Shown here one piece after another: positions 1 through 9,042 of a stretch of DNA of 64,000 bases. The notes beneath the pieces are model-generated. The model ran no database searches. It saw nothing but the letters and a program-made list of their open reading frames with translations, and had not been told where the DNA came from. Source of the DNA: Bacillota bacterium (lineage in GTDB: Bacteria; Bacillota; Clostridia; Lachnospirales; Lachnospiraceae); the NCBI GenBank assembly GCA_023414355.1, contig JAEZOB010000009.1, positions 620,001 to 684,000 on the forward strand, written 5' to 3'. Both the position numbers and the translations under genes were made by a program. Position 1 is the first letter of the stretch, and each line of letters starts with the position of its first letter.

Positions 1-78
1 CCTAGTAAAATAAAGGGGTGTAGCATTTCTTTGCGTGATGTGTTGATACAAGATTGCTATATATAATTTAAATAGTAC

Positions 79-111
79 TTGCCAAAAACGGTAATAATTA
101 TGTACTATAAT
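79..111 (+). promoter_or_regulatory. Putative promoter of the three-gene membrane operon
   Basis: TTGCCA at 79-84 is followed by TACTAT at 103-108 (18-base gap), overlapping TATAAT at 106-111. The exact -10 is ambiguous. The 5' leader runs about 65 bases to an AAGGAG site at 167-172, seven bases before the ATG at 180. No operator-like dyad is obvious. Confidence 0.4.
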
Positions 112-179
112 AATGAGTGAATATTTAGTATTTATTGTAACAATTTCAAATATAATACCAAAGAATAAGGAGCAGGGCG

Positions 180-2507
180 ATGAAAGGTAATTGTAAATAC
201 ACCTATGAGTTTTCTTTTCTTCCCTTTGGATCCAATTTTCAAAGAGAGAAGTATTTGCCTGGAGAACTATGGATTGATGTGGGAAGCTCGCTTGAAGATG
301 GGGTTATAGATCACCATTACTCCGTAAGCCATTATGAATCCACGGTTGAAGCACTTTTAAGTAATGAGGGAAGAGAGGTTTTGGAGCACCTTACCCCACA
401 AAAAGGTCGAATACATATCTATCTACATCGGGATCCTGATTTGGATGCATTTTTTTCAGTCTATTTATTAATCTTTTACTTAGAGCATGATAGAACCTTA
501 CCTTATGGAACAGAATTGATAAAAACCTATGTTTCTGATATTGATTCTGGAAGATTTCTACTCGATGGCGAGAATTTTAGTCATCTATATGCTCTGGTCT
601 CGGGCATTCGTGAGGTTACCGGACTTAGTAAGGAAGAAACCTTTGATGTATGTATGGAGTTAGTTGAAACTGCAGCCATTAAGCTTGCTACAGAGGAGAA
701 CTTTTCCCTTTATACCAGTGATTTGACTCAAGGAAATGCTTTGCTAAGCGATGTTTCTTCCACCCTTGCTCTGGATTTATTAAAATATCAAGAAGATGTT
801 AAGAGTGGCATCTGTAAGGAAAAGATGGTTTTTCTTCCCTTGAAGGGTGAAGATATCGTTAGCGACAAACCTGTTAAGACTTTGGTATGGTTTGATGTGC
901 CTGGTTGTATCTTTCATAAAATGTGGGCGAGAAGGAACGGATATCAATTAACTGTGATACCGCAGGAGAATTTCTGCTTTTCCGATGGAGAGCTTTCATA
1001 TCCATGTACCAATGTTATCATAGCTTTAAATCCTGTGGATGCTGACGGCAACCCACAAAGCTATTCCATATTGCCAATCGCCAAATATTTAGAGGAGTAT
1101 GAACAGGAGTGCGAATTAAAACTACTAGGGGATAAGAATTCTGCTAAAAGAAATCACAGCCGACCCAGAGGGAATACCTACAGTCAATTCTATGAAAAGC
1201 CTTTTCTTATCACAGGAGATCCATGGTTTGTGAATAGTACTGAAGACTTGGTAGCTGCACCAGGTAGTGGAAGCTTATTATCCATCAGACAGATCATTGA
1301 TGTTGTACTAAATTTAGGGGAGTGTTATGTGAAATCCTGTAATACGAAACTGATCACAGGCTTTTCCTTTGACAGATCCTATCTGAAAGAGATAAATAAA
1401 ATGATAGATAAATCGGGTTGGTGCAGCTCTTTACCTTCTGATTATGAAATAAATTATGAAAACCTGAATTATATGTTGAAGGAGTTTTCCGATTGGCATA
1501 ATAAAGGAAGCCGTTTTAGAATATATCGAAATCCAAAGTTTAATCAAACTACGTTAATTATTTATCAATATGGGGTTGGATTAATCCTTGAAGAAAGCAA
1601 TGATGTATTTGAAAAAGGGAAGCTGTTTCACACCACCTATGATCAGATACGAGACAAGTATAAAGAGATTATTCACGCTACAATAGGAGAAAAGGAAGCC
1701 AGTTACTATTTTAACTGTTATGATCCTGTGCTTGAACGGTTACATTTTATCGGGAAAAATATTTATTCCTCAGTCGATGTTGATTCTTCCATATTAAATA
1801 TGAAACGATATGCCTTAAGCTATTATGCGAAGAAACTCTGCAATTTTTTTGGAAACAATGATGATTATATTTTGGATTTTTCTTTAGATTCCCGAGTATC
1901 CCTTGCATTTTCATCTAGAGGAACGATTTTATTCACTACCACTGACAGCTATAGTGGAAATTTAATCGAGACAGAGTACCGCAATCATTTTGAAAAGGAA
2001 TGGTTTTATCTGTATCTTACTGCCCTTCAGCAGAGATATCTTCTGACGGAAATTACCCGGAAGCTGGTATCCATCGGTTACAAAAATGCAAAGAAAGTAA
2101 AACAGCTAAAGGAAACTCTAATCACTTTCTATGGAAGTGGCTATTTTTCCACTGCATCCGATGATGAGCTATGTGAACGAATATTCCGATTTTATCTGGA
2201 AAAGTTGGAGGTTGAACAATTAAAGGAATGTATATCGAATCATATTGCGGGTATTGATGAATATAATGAAAGTCATTCCATGCGAGCGTTTAATCAGCTG
2301 AGTATGTTAATACTGCCGGTAGTCGTATTGTCCACAGTTTTTCAAACATCAATTATTCGGTTAGAACCACTGTGGCAAAGTGGTAGAGGAGTATTTGGAC
2401 TTGCCTTTAATACTGATACTGATAATATGATCGCTTGGGGGCTCATGTTCGTGCTATCCATAATTTTGTTTGCTATACTAATTCTTAACGGGAAGAGAAG
2501 GAGATAA
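180..2507 (+). CDS. Uncharacterised DHH-like hydrolase with two C-terminal membrane segments
   Basis: I do not recognise this 775-residue protein as a named family. Its N-terminus has motifs like those of DHH phosphoesterases: WIDVG (31-35), VIDHH (42-46), HRDPDLDAFFS (83-93) and SDIDSG (119-124). In canonical DHH enzymes the HxxPDxDA motif comes first and DHH third; here DHH comes first, so the core looks permuted. The middle is alpha/beta without a clear assignment. The C-terminus has two hydrophobic stretches (about 710-730 and 748-770) and a basic tail, suggesting a membrane-anchored cytosolic enzyme. The next gene starts 2 bases after the stop, so all three genes are probably cotranscribed. 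The hydrolase call is inference from motifs. Confidence 0.6.
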   Translation: MKGNCKYTYEFSFLPFGSNFQREKYLPGELWIDVGSSLEDGVIDHHYSVSHYESTVEALLSNEGREVLEHLTPQKGRIHIYLHRDPDLDAFFSVYLLIFYLEHDRTLPYGTELIKTYVSDIDSGRFLLDGENFSHLYALVSGIREVTGLSKEETFDVCMELVETAAIKLATEENFSLYTSDLTQGNALLSDVSSTLALDLLKYQEDVKSGICKEKMVFLPLKGEDIVSDKPVKTLVWFDVPGCIFHKMWARRNGYQLTVIPQENFCFSDGELSYPCTNVIIALNPVDADGNPQSYSILPIAKYLEEYEQECELKLLGDKNSAKRNHSRPRGNTYSQFYEKPFLITGDPWFVNSTEDLVAAPGSGSLLSIRQIIDVVLNLGECYVKSCNTKLITGFSFDRSYLKEINKMIDKSGWCSSLPSDYEINYENLNYMLKEFSDWHNKGSRFRIYRNPKFNQTTLIIYQYGVGLILEESNDVFEKGKLFHTTYDQIRDKYKEIIHATIGEKEASYYFNCYDPVLERLHFIGKNIYSSVDVDSSILNMKRYALSYYAKKLCNFFGNNDDYILDFSLDSRVSLAFSSRGTILFTTTDSYSGNLIETEYRNHFEKEWFYLYLTALQQRYLLTEITRKLVSIGYKNAKKVKQLKETLITFYGSGYFSTASDDELCERIFRFYLEKLEVEQLKECISNHIAGIDEYNESHSMRAFNQLSMLILPVVVLSTVFQTSIIRLEPLWQSGRGVFGLAFNTDTDNMIAWGLMFVLSIILFAILILNGKRRR

Positions 2508-2509
2508 GT

Positions 2510-4312
2510 ATGCTAGAATTAATTCCTTTTTTTATGCAAAAACCAATGATTAAAAATATGCTTAAAATGGCAGCGGCTTATGTTGTGTTTTTCATATTGC
2601 TAGGTGGCGGAAGCCTAAAAACAGCTCTTATTGTGTTTATGTTCTTTTGTATCATCCAAATTCCTCTCTATCTGATTGCCAGATGCTGCGTTCAAAGAAG
2701 CTTTCTATCAACATTCATTTTTCTTGCTCTATATTACTTCTTGAAAAAAATAATGGAGAATCCGGAAACCTTTGATTATTACTGGTACAGTGGAAGAAGT
2801 GGGGGAGAAGCTATCATTAGATATGTATTTTTTGCTCCGGACATCGCATGGAATACCATCTTAATCATTGCTCTTATAGCGCATATTATATTGAAATATT
2901 CTAATAAAATGATTTCAAATTATGCAGCAGAGCGAACCATCCGAAGCATTAATTATTTCTGGTGGATTCTCCCTATATTTAGTGTAATATTTCAACATAA
3001 AATGGAACTTCAAATAGTGCCCCTTATTCTGCTGTTATTCATGATTGCACAATATTTTTATTATAAATATCATGCAAAAAGAGTCATAAAAAAGGCGGAA
3101 ACTGATACAGAAGCGAAGGAGATGATATTCTATACCTCGATGAATAACATCTTATTAAATAGTAACTCGGATCATTTTATATCTATCGGTAGATTACTCT
3201 TCGGTACTATTCTGGGTAATGTAGATCATCACCATATCCTTACAGATACCATAAGTAAGATATATCGAATCTTTCCCTATGAATATGTAAGATTTCATAA
3301 CACACATCCATTTCAAAATACTGTTAAAAAATTTATCTTATATATTGATACAAAGGATATTTCTCTTTGTAGTAATAAAAGATATGCGAACATGGTTCTA
3401 AATCAATTGAAAAAGCTATTAGCAAATAATCTAGAAATAATGGTAATCTCTACAGCTAGCAAGAAGCTTTTATCAAGTACCTACTTTGAAGACGAATTAT
3501 TAAAAAGCCAATTGGAGTACAAGTGGTATCCTTCCCGCAAAGAAATCAATTATACTGATATAGAATATTTTATCTATTCACAAGAATTGAATGATACGGA
3601 AAAGAAGATTAGGCAGACTATTTGGGATTTAAATGCATCTCTCCCAGAGGAGAATAAATTCAGTTTTCTTCACTATCAGTTAAAAACGATTCATAAGACA
3701 TTTAATTCTACAGAATTATTTTATCAATTGCTTCGTATCATTGAATTTGTTTTACATTACCGTGCACTTTATGTATTAAGTACATCGGATAAAGAAACTA
3801 TGCAAAACTTTGATAGTTTTAGTATTGGTGGATGGGCTAACCTGCAATATCAATTGGAGCAGGCAGCACCAAAATATATGGAAGGAGATCCGGTTCATAA
3901 AGCATATCTAGTAGTGATGACTTTATTAAAGAAAACAAAACTACCGAATAGCTGTAAATTTGATGATGTTATTCAAGCAATGATAGAGCTTCGTAATAAG
4001 TATCTTGGGCATGGGTCCATAACTTATTCCGTTTCTGATCAACTTCTGGAGGCCTTGATGGAATTAACAAAAGAAATAGTAATCATGTTTCAACACGATG
4101 TCAGTAGACTAAGTCCATCAACCTACATAATATTAAAAGCTGATAATAAAGGAAAAAGAATTCCATGTTATTTAGAGGATGATAGCCTTTTGTCCTATTG
4201 GATTCACGATGAAGAGGCTTCTTTTGAGGAATATCTTAATTATCAAACCGGACTTGTGAAAAGAGATGGCAATGCATTTACTATTATGCTAAGTATGGAG
4301 GGAGGATTATAA
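2510..4312 (+). CDS. Membrane protein with C-terminal HEPN-like R-x5-H motif
   Basis: This 600-residue protein is unrecognised. About five hydrophobic segments fill the first 190 residues, followed by a soluble domain. Near the C-terminus RNKYLGHG gives R495-N496 and H501. That is the R(N/D)x4-6H signature of HEPN domains, many of which are RNases in toxin and defence systems. A tail with the pattern EEYLNYQTG follows. The start has an AAGGAG site close upstream. It is the middle gene of a compact operon and resembles the downstream gene in layout (membrane segments, helical middle, HEPN-like motif, beta-rich tail), so the two may be diverged paralogues that pair. The HEPN assignment is inference; the open frame itself is secure. 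Confidence 0.65.
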   Translation: MLELIPFFMQKPMIKNMLKMAAAYVVFFILLGGGSLKTALIVFMFFCIIQIPLYLIARCCVQRSFLSTFIFLALYYFLKKIMENPETFDYYWYSGRSGGEAIIRYVFFAPDIAWNTILIIALIAHIILKYSNKMISNYAAERTIRSINYFWWILPIFSVIFQHKMELQIVPLILLLFMIAQYFYYKYHAKRVIKKAETDTEAKEMIFYTSMNNILLNSNSDHFISIGRLLFGTILGNVDHHHILTDTISKIYRIFPYEYVRFHNTHPFQNTVKKFILYIDTKDISLCSNKRYANMVLNQLKKLLANNLEIMVISTASKKLLSSTYFEDELLKSQLEYKWYPSRKEINYTDIEYFIYSQELNDTEKKIRQTIWDLNASLPEENKFSFLHYQLKTIHKTFNSTELFYQLLRIIEFVLHYRALYVLSTSDKETMQNFDSFSIGGWANLQYQLEQAAPKYMEGDPVHKAYLVVMTLLKKTKLPNSCKFDDVIQAMIELRNKYLGHGSITYSVSDQLLEALMELTKEIVIMFQHDVSRLSPSTYIILKADNKGKRIPCYLEDDSLLSYWIHDEEASFEEYLNYQTGLVKRDGNAFTIMLSMEGGL

Positions 4313-4313
4313 C

Positions 4314-6209
4314 ATGGTATATTCGAAGAGAATTAGTTTCATATATTCCATTGTAATCGTATTTATATATATACTATTCATTTTTAGTGATGGTAGCGAG
4401 AGCAGCTTATTCCTAAGTGAAATTGGCAGTGTGTTACAGTTACTTCTACTCGAAATTGCCCTACCCCCCATTTTAAAGAGATTAATACAAAAGAAACAAC
4501 GAAAGTTTGAAATATTGAACTCTTCAGCTTATATTAAAACCTATTCAATTTATATCACTTATAAGTTTTTAGTATATGGGATGCCATTTTTTTCTGCAAT
4601 AAATATAGCATATTGTTATTATAGGATTTATCATGATACGTCTTACTATTATACGATAGAAGCGCCGCAATTTGTATTAATAATTACTGTTTTTATTCTT
4701 CTATGGAGGGTAATAAAAATCGGTATCATACTGCCATACTACTTATATTTGAGAAAAAATGTAAAAGGTATTAAGAAAACGACAAAGATTTACCAGGGAT
4801 TGATTAAGGGCAAGCTTCCTGACCTTAATACGCAGTTGTTTCTTTTTATCAATCATGGGAAATCACGGCCCACCCAGGGAGTCAATCAACTGTATTTTAA
4901 AAATAGTAACAACACCTATTTATTGAATGAAGATGAAATCTTAAGAATACTTCGGGATAAGCCAGAGTATAAAAGGCTATTATCTGAATTAATTTCTTGC
5001 TATTGTTATCTTCTGGAACCTAACAGTAAAGAGGAATATTATAAAGAACTGGATCAAATATATGATGAGGTCTATGTCAAATTAGCCGGTGGATTTAACA
5101 AACAAGTTATAATTTTTAACTATTCCGATCAGGAAGAGCATATTAATATTCCTTCAAAGTTTAAGACCATATCTGCAATTAAGTTTTGCACGATCACATC
5201 AACGGAAGAGATTACAGAAGCTAAAATACGTATTCTGCTGGAAAAAGAGCAGGGTAACCCAGAAATGAATATGGATGCTTCCACCAATAGGAATATGGGT
5301 AATCTTCTACATAAAGATAATCTAAAGGATATCACGAATTTCAAAGCATATTTTGAAAACAGTAATTATTTTCTTGATCAAATTAACTGCTATGGTGAAT
5401 ACACCACACAGTTTCAATTTGAGAATGATGAATTACGGAATTTCTTTAATAGTGCAGTGACTTTCCAAAATCCGATTCAATCCATTATGGCTTTAATCGA
5501 TTATATAGAAATTATTTTACGTTTATCTGCTTATTACTATGGGAAGAAGGAATTTGATAAAACGTTGGCTGAACGTATAGAAAAGGAGGGACTTCAGGGA
5601 AAGAAAAAACTATATCATGAACTGTTAAAGCGAAATACAGAGAAAGAAAAACGTACGGAAATTATCCCTTCGGATTTATTTACGTTAGGTTATCAAATAT
5701 GGAAATCAGTCAAAGAAGAGGATCCTCTATATCATAGCATTCATCATAAGTCATATCGGTACAGTACAATGTTACAGCCGATATTTAATGAAGTAGGAGA
5801 CTTCATCTATGCGAATTTTGAAGGCTACAGGATTAACTTTCTTGGCTTGGTAAGAACCGTCAATCATATTCGTAATAAAGTAATAGCACATGGTTCCTTA
5901 CAGACTTCCATTCTCTATCCGGTTTGGTGTATGCTGTTTTATTCCTCGGTAGCATTAACGGAATTTTTAGGCATAGAGGATATGAAAATAGACTTTTCGG
6001 AGGGAACTTATTGGGTTAGCTATACCGGAAGTGAGAAAAAAATCTCTATGGGGAACCTGGTAGTTAATCAGAATAATTATCCCTGCCTTGCCTGGAATAT
6101 GAATTTGAAAGAAACCAGTAGTGGTTTTAAATACACCTTAAAGTACATCAATTTCTTTGAGGGAGAGATGATTAAGCCGGAACAATTTGAAGAAAACTTC
6201 GATTTGTAG
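4314..6209 (+). CDS. Second membrane protein with HEPN-like R-x5-H motif
   Basis: This 631-residue unrecognised protein starts one base after the previous stop and has a GGGAGG ribosome site. Four or so hydrophobic stretches lie in residues 1-145. A long soluble region follows, then RNKVIAHG (R520-N521, H526), matching the HEPN-type R-x5-H motif. A beta-rich tail of about 80 residues ends the protein. The helical block before the motif (LIDYIEIILRLSAYY) parallels IIEFVLHYRAL in the upstream gene. It is the last gene of the operon, followed by a strong terminator. Base composition is visibly more AT-rich than in the housekeeping genes further on, which fits horizontal acquisition. Confidence 0.65.
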   Translation: MVYSKRISFIYSIVIVFIYILFIFSDGSESSLFLSEIGSVLQLLLLEIALPPILKRLIQKKQRKFEILNSSAYIKTYSIYITYKFLVYGMPFFSAINIAYCYYRIYHDTSYYYTIEAPQFVLIITVFILLWRVIKIGIILPYYLYLRKNVKGIKKTTKIYQGLIKGKLPDLNTQLFLFINHGKSRPTQGVNQLYFKNSNNTYLLNEDEILRILRDKPEYKRLLSELISCYCYLLEPNSKEEYYKELDQIYDEVYVKLAGGFNKQVIIFNYSDQEEHINIPSKFKTISAIKFCTITSTEEITEAKIRILLEKEQGNPEMNMDASTNRNMGNLLHKDNLKDITNFKAYFENSNYFLDQINCYGEYTTQFQFENDELRNFFNSAVTFQNPIQSIMALIDYIEIILRLSAYYYGKKEFDKTLAERIEKEGLQGKKKLYHELLKRNTEKEKRTEIIPSDLFTLGYQIWKSVKEEDPLYHSIHHKSYRYSTMLQPIFNEVGDFIYANFEGYRINFLGLVRTVNHIRNKVIAHGSLQTSILYPVWCMLFYSSVALTEFLGIEDMKIDFSEGTYWVSYTGSEKKISMGNLVVNQNNYPCLAWNMNLKETSSGFKYTLKYINFFEGEMIKPEQFEENFDL

Positions 6210-6224
6210 ATAGAGGATGAAGCA

Positions 6225-6283
6225 ATAGCCCTGCCATAGCAGCACAGATAGAAATAGGCTGTAATGTGCTATAGCAGGGCTAT
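6225..6283. repeat. Imperfect stem-loop after the three-gene operon
   Basis: ATAGCCCTGCCATAGCA and its near-complement TGCTATAGCAGGGCTAT form a long stem with one mismatch and a small bulge. It has no T-run of its own and stands just before the intrinsic terminator. It may protect the 3' end or be part of a mobile palindrome. Confidence 0.5.
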
Positions 6284-6305
6284 AGAAGTAAAGGAAAACC
6301 CTAGC

Positions 6306-6349
6306 AAGGACTTAGTTCAGGAGAATCAGAACTAAGTCCTTTGATTTTT
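6306..6349 (+). terminator. Rho-independent terminator of the three-gene operon
   Basis: AAGGACTTAGTTC (6306-6318) pairs perfectly with GAACTAAGTCCTT (6329-6341) around a 10-base loop. TTGATTTTT follows. It separates the operon from the convergent fliB-like gene. Confidence 0.8.
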
Positions 6350-6380
6350 ATGAGGACAATGATTACATCAGTAATTGCCA

Positions 6381-7499
6381 TTATATAATCAGATTATTTT
6401 CAGTGAAGGAGCAGATAATCTGAGATGTTCCATCTATGAAGAAGATATTCTGATACAGCTTTACGGCAACAGACCGAAAGTTGGAATGATCAATGACACG
6501 AAACATCGCTGCCAGATAATCAACAAGTTTATCGGGAGTGTTTACAATGGACAGGTTGCCCAGAAGATTAAATTTTAAAAAGAAATACATTGTTACGAGG
6601 GATACATAATCATCTTGCATCCCTTTACAATTATCTTTGAGAAAGAAATGATTATAAAAGATATGATTTACGATAAGCTGTTCAAACAGAATTTGCCAAT
6701 TTGGTAAAAGTACATCGAGAGATGCAGAGGAGTCCCGGTATCTTTTCTTTAACAACTCCAATTCCTCAATCGAGGGGTATTGCGCATCCTGTCCGTTAAG
6801 ACAGAAGTATTCTTGAGAAATGATACAATAATCATGGGTACTTATACTGTCTTCATAATACCTCAATAGAGATGAGATTGATTGAAACATCATAGATAGA
6901 GGATCTATGTTACCTGTATAAACCTCATTGCCGAAAAGCAAATTACCCAGAGTAGTAAAACGTTGCTCAAGGGGCATGCTTCGATTCTGAACTATTGTTA
7001 TAGACTCACCGATATAATCATAAGAATAGTGGTTTAGACGTTCTTCGAATACAGGGTTGATGGATAATACGATTGTCTCGAACTGCATGGGGTCATGCAT
7101 CTGCATCAGCAATTCAACTACTGCTTCACAACTGTTGGAACAAGAACACTCGCCGATGTTGCCGATACGCCTAACATGCCTGGGATATAGACGGCAGACC
7201 TCAGGAAGGTTGGCTTCCCCTAATTCAGCCTGAAGAGCGCACATACCATCTGGCCGATGAAGCATACAGAGGCCCTGCCAGTCAGTTGCTATCTGAGCAT
7301 AAGTCTCCTGAGAGGAGGATAGTGACAGCTTCAGGGCACAGTCGAGTCTTGCGCGGAGCGAACTGGAGCAGTTACAGCCAAGAAGCTGGTAATACTCCTT
7401 CATCGATATTCGGATTGGCCATCCATCACAGCAGGAATGCCGGCATTCGCCGCATTTACAACTGAAATTCCTATAGTATTCAGGAATGATATAATTCAT
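6381..7499 (-). CDS. fliB: FliB-type flagellin lysine-N-methylase homologue
   Basis: The 372-residue protein begins with a Cys-rich block, C14-x-C16-x2-C19-x3-C23-C24 followed by GW, typical of FliB proteins (lysine N-methylation of flagellin) and of related Fe-S or zinc YkgJ-like proteins. Further cysteines near residues 120-130 fit the same family. The ATG at 7499 has a GGGAG site upstream. No flagellar gene is in the window, so the substrate cannot be inferred from context. The family call is fairly safe; the flagellin role is carried over from the family name. It is convergent with the three-gene operon and divergent from the blaI-like gene. Confidence 0.7.
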   Translation of the reverse strand: MNYIIPEYYRNFSCKCGECRHSCCDGWPIRISMKEYYQLLGCNCSSSLRARLDCALKLSLSSSQETYAQIATDWQGLCMLHRPDGMCALQAELGEANLPEVCRLYPRHVRRIGNIGECSCSNSCEAVVELLMQMHDPMQFETIVLSINPVFEERLNHYSYDYIGESITIVQNRSMPLEQRFTTLGNLLFGNEVYTGNIDPLSMMFQSISSLLRYYEDSISTHDYCIISQEYFCLNGQDAQYPSIEELELLKKRYRDSSASLDVLLPNWQILFEQLIVNHIFYNHFFLKDNCKGMQDDYVSLVTMYFFLKFNLLGNLSIVNTPDKLVDYLAAMFRVIDHSNFRSVAVKLYQNIFFIDGTSQIICSFTENNLII

Positions 7500-7686
7500 T
7501 TGTTTACTCCCACGAAATAGAATTTAATCCCATAAAAAAGAAATTCATATGGTCTATTGTTATTTTTAATATTAATTTTGTAAAGCGAAAATTCAATCAG
7601 TGTTCTCAGTTAAGATGGCAGAATTGATAGAAATTCTTTCAGAAAAAAGTACTCAAGATAAATTGAAATAATTACCAAAATAATCC

Positions 7687-7737
7687 TTGACGGCCTCAGA
7701 CTATTGTGATAGTATGCATATATACTATTAGAATAGT
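7687..7737 (+). promoter_or_regulatory. Promoter with two BlaI/MecI-type operators
   Basis: TTGACG (7687-7692), a 17-base spacer and TAGTAT (7710-7715) form the promoter. Two matching dyads flank the start point: ACTATTGTGATAGT (7700-7713, overlapping the -10) and ACTATTAGAATAGT (7724-7737, just past the expected transcript start). Both have ACTAT/ATAGT arms, and the pair sits in a larger symmetry from 7697 to 7740. This is the layout expected for autoregulation by the BlaI-like repressor encoded immediately downstream. Confidence 0.75.
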
Positions 7738-7755
7738 CTGAGAGGTTGATCTGAA

Positions 7756-8112
7756 ATGGAAGTAATAAAACTGTTTGACAGCGAACTGAAAATCATGGAG
7801 ATTCTCTGGCGGGAGGGAGCTATCTCTGCCAAGGAGCTTAGTGTGATTGCTGATAGAGAAATTAAATGGAATAAGAACACGACATATACGGTTATCAAAA
7901 AGCTGATAGATAAGAATGCGATCCGACGCGAGGAACCGGGGTTTATGTGTTTCCCGCTGATTTCTCGTGACGCGGTACAAAAGGATGAAACGGAGCGGCT
8001 GATTGATAAACTCTGGGGAGGGTCGAAAAAGGCCTTTTTTGCAGCATTTGTGGATGAACATTTAACAGAGGATGAGATTAATGAATTAAAATCCATCATA
8101 GAGAAGAAGTGA
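7756..8112 (+). CDS. blaI: BlaI/MecI/CopY-family winged-helix repressor
   Basis: At 118 residues with the winged-helix pattern LKIMEILWREGAISAKEL and TTYTVIKKLIDKNAI, this matches the penicillinase repressor family. These bind DNA as dimers and are inactivated by cleavage triggered by an M56 membrane protease, which is the next gene (4-base gap). A GAGG site lies 10 bases upstream of the ATG. Regulation is very likely autogenous through the paired dyads before the gene. No beta-lactamase is present, so the inducing signal may not be a beta-lactam. Family confidence is high; the symbol is by homology only. Confidence 0.88.
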   Translation: MEVIKLFDSELKIMEILWREGAISAKELSVIADREIKWNKNTTYTVIKKLIDKNAIRREEPGFMCFPLISRDAVQKDETERLIDKLWGGSKKAFFAAFVDEHLTEDEINELKSIIEKK

Positions 8113-8116
8113 TGCC

Positions 8117-9040
8117 ATGCTTTCTGAAATATTTTATTGGGTACTCAATATTAGCATAATTGGCGGAGGCACGGGACTGATCGTTGTACTACTTGGGAAA
8201 AGCCCAAAATTACCGCGCTTTGCCGCCTATATTCTATGGACATTACCATTGATACGGCTATGGATTCCATTCGGTATGACCAATCGTTGGAGCCTTCTAA
8301 GCCTTATATCGCGGTACGTAACAAAAACCGTAATGATTTGGGAGGAGGTACCCTGGACGCCGGACTTCTCCATGACAAATAGTATTCAGGCTGCCAAGAG
8401 CTATTTTCCCATTGAATATAAAACATATTTGCTTAAGAAAATCTTTGAAGTGGCCTCCGTTATTTGGGTAATCATCGCGATTGCCGCAATTATTACCTCG
8501 GTATTTTTGTATATACTCACCAAGCGTGAACTATGGGATGCAAGGCATCTGAAGGAAAATATCTGGATATCGGGCAAAGTAACGTCACCGTCCGTATATG
8601 GTATTATCAAACCAAGGATCATCCTCCCGGAGTGGATACCCGAAAAAGATATGCCATATATTTTGGCGCATGAACGTGTACACATCATCCGCAGGGATAA
8701 CCTATGGCGGATCATTGCTGTGATTACCGCCTGTATCCACTGGTTCAATCCACTGGTGTGGATTTTTCTGTACCGGTTCATCACTGATATGGAGCTTGCC
8801 TGCGATACGAAAGCTCTGAAAATACTTGGAGAGGACAAAGCAAAGGACTATGCCACCGCATTGCTTGCCTGTGCCGCCGGGAAGAGCTATTTTATAAGTG
8901 CTTTCGCCGGAGTTAAGACAAGAGTACGGATTAATAGTATTCTGACATACAAAAAGCTGACTTTATTATCAACAATTGCTTTTATAGTACTTCTGGTTGC
9001 AGTTACAGCTGTTCTGATTACAAATGCAGTAGGAGGGTGA
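8117..9040 (+). CDS. M56 BlaR1/MecR1-like membrane protease lacking the sensor domain
   Basis: The 307-residue protein has several membrane segments and the M56 zinc motif HERVH (H185, E186, H189) with the third-ligand region ELACD (E226). BlaR1 and MecR1 are nearly twice as long because they carry an extracellular penicillin-binding domain; this protein ends after a final hydrophobic helix and has none. It can therefore cleave or activate but must sense through another route, perhaps the lipoprotein and membrane protein encoded next. It follows the repressor gene and precedes a lipoprotein gene whose ribosome site overlaps its 3' end. Confidence 0.85.
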   Translation: MLSEIFYWVLNISIIGGGTGLIVVLLGKSPKLPRFAAYILWTLPLIRLWIPFGMTNRWSLLSLISRYVTKTVMIWEEVPWTPDFSMTNSIQAAKSYFPIEYKTYLLKKIFEVASVIWVIIAIAAIITSVFLYILTKRELWDARHLKENIWISGKVTSPSVYGIIKPRIILPEWIPEKDMPYILAHERVHIIRRDNLWRIIAVITACIHWFNPLVWIFLYRFITDMELACDTKALKILGEDKAKDYATALLACAAGKSYFISAFAGVKTRVRINSILTYKKLTLLSTIAFIVLLVAVTAVLITNAVGG

Positions 9041-9042
9041 GG

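Noticed and set aside
6375..6578. 67-codon plus-strand frame at the end of the fliB-like gene
   Set aside because: It is antisense to the conserved methylase gene and lacks a ribosome site.
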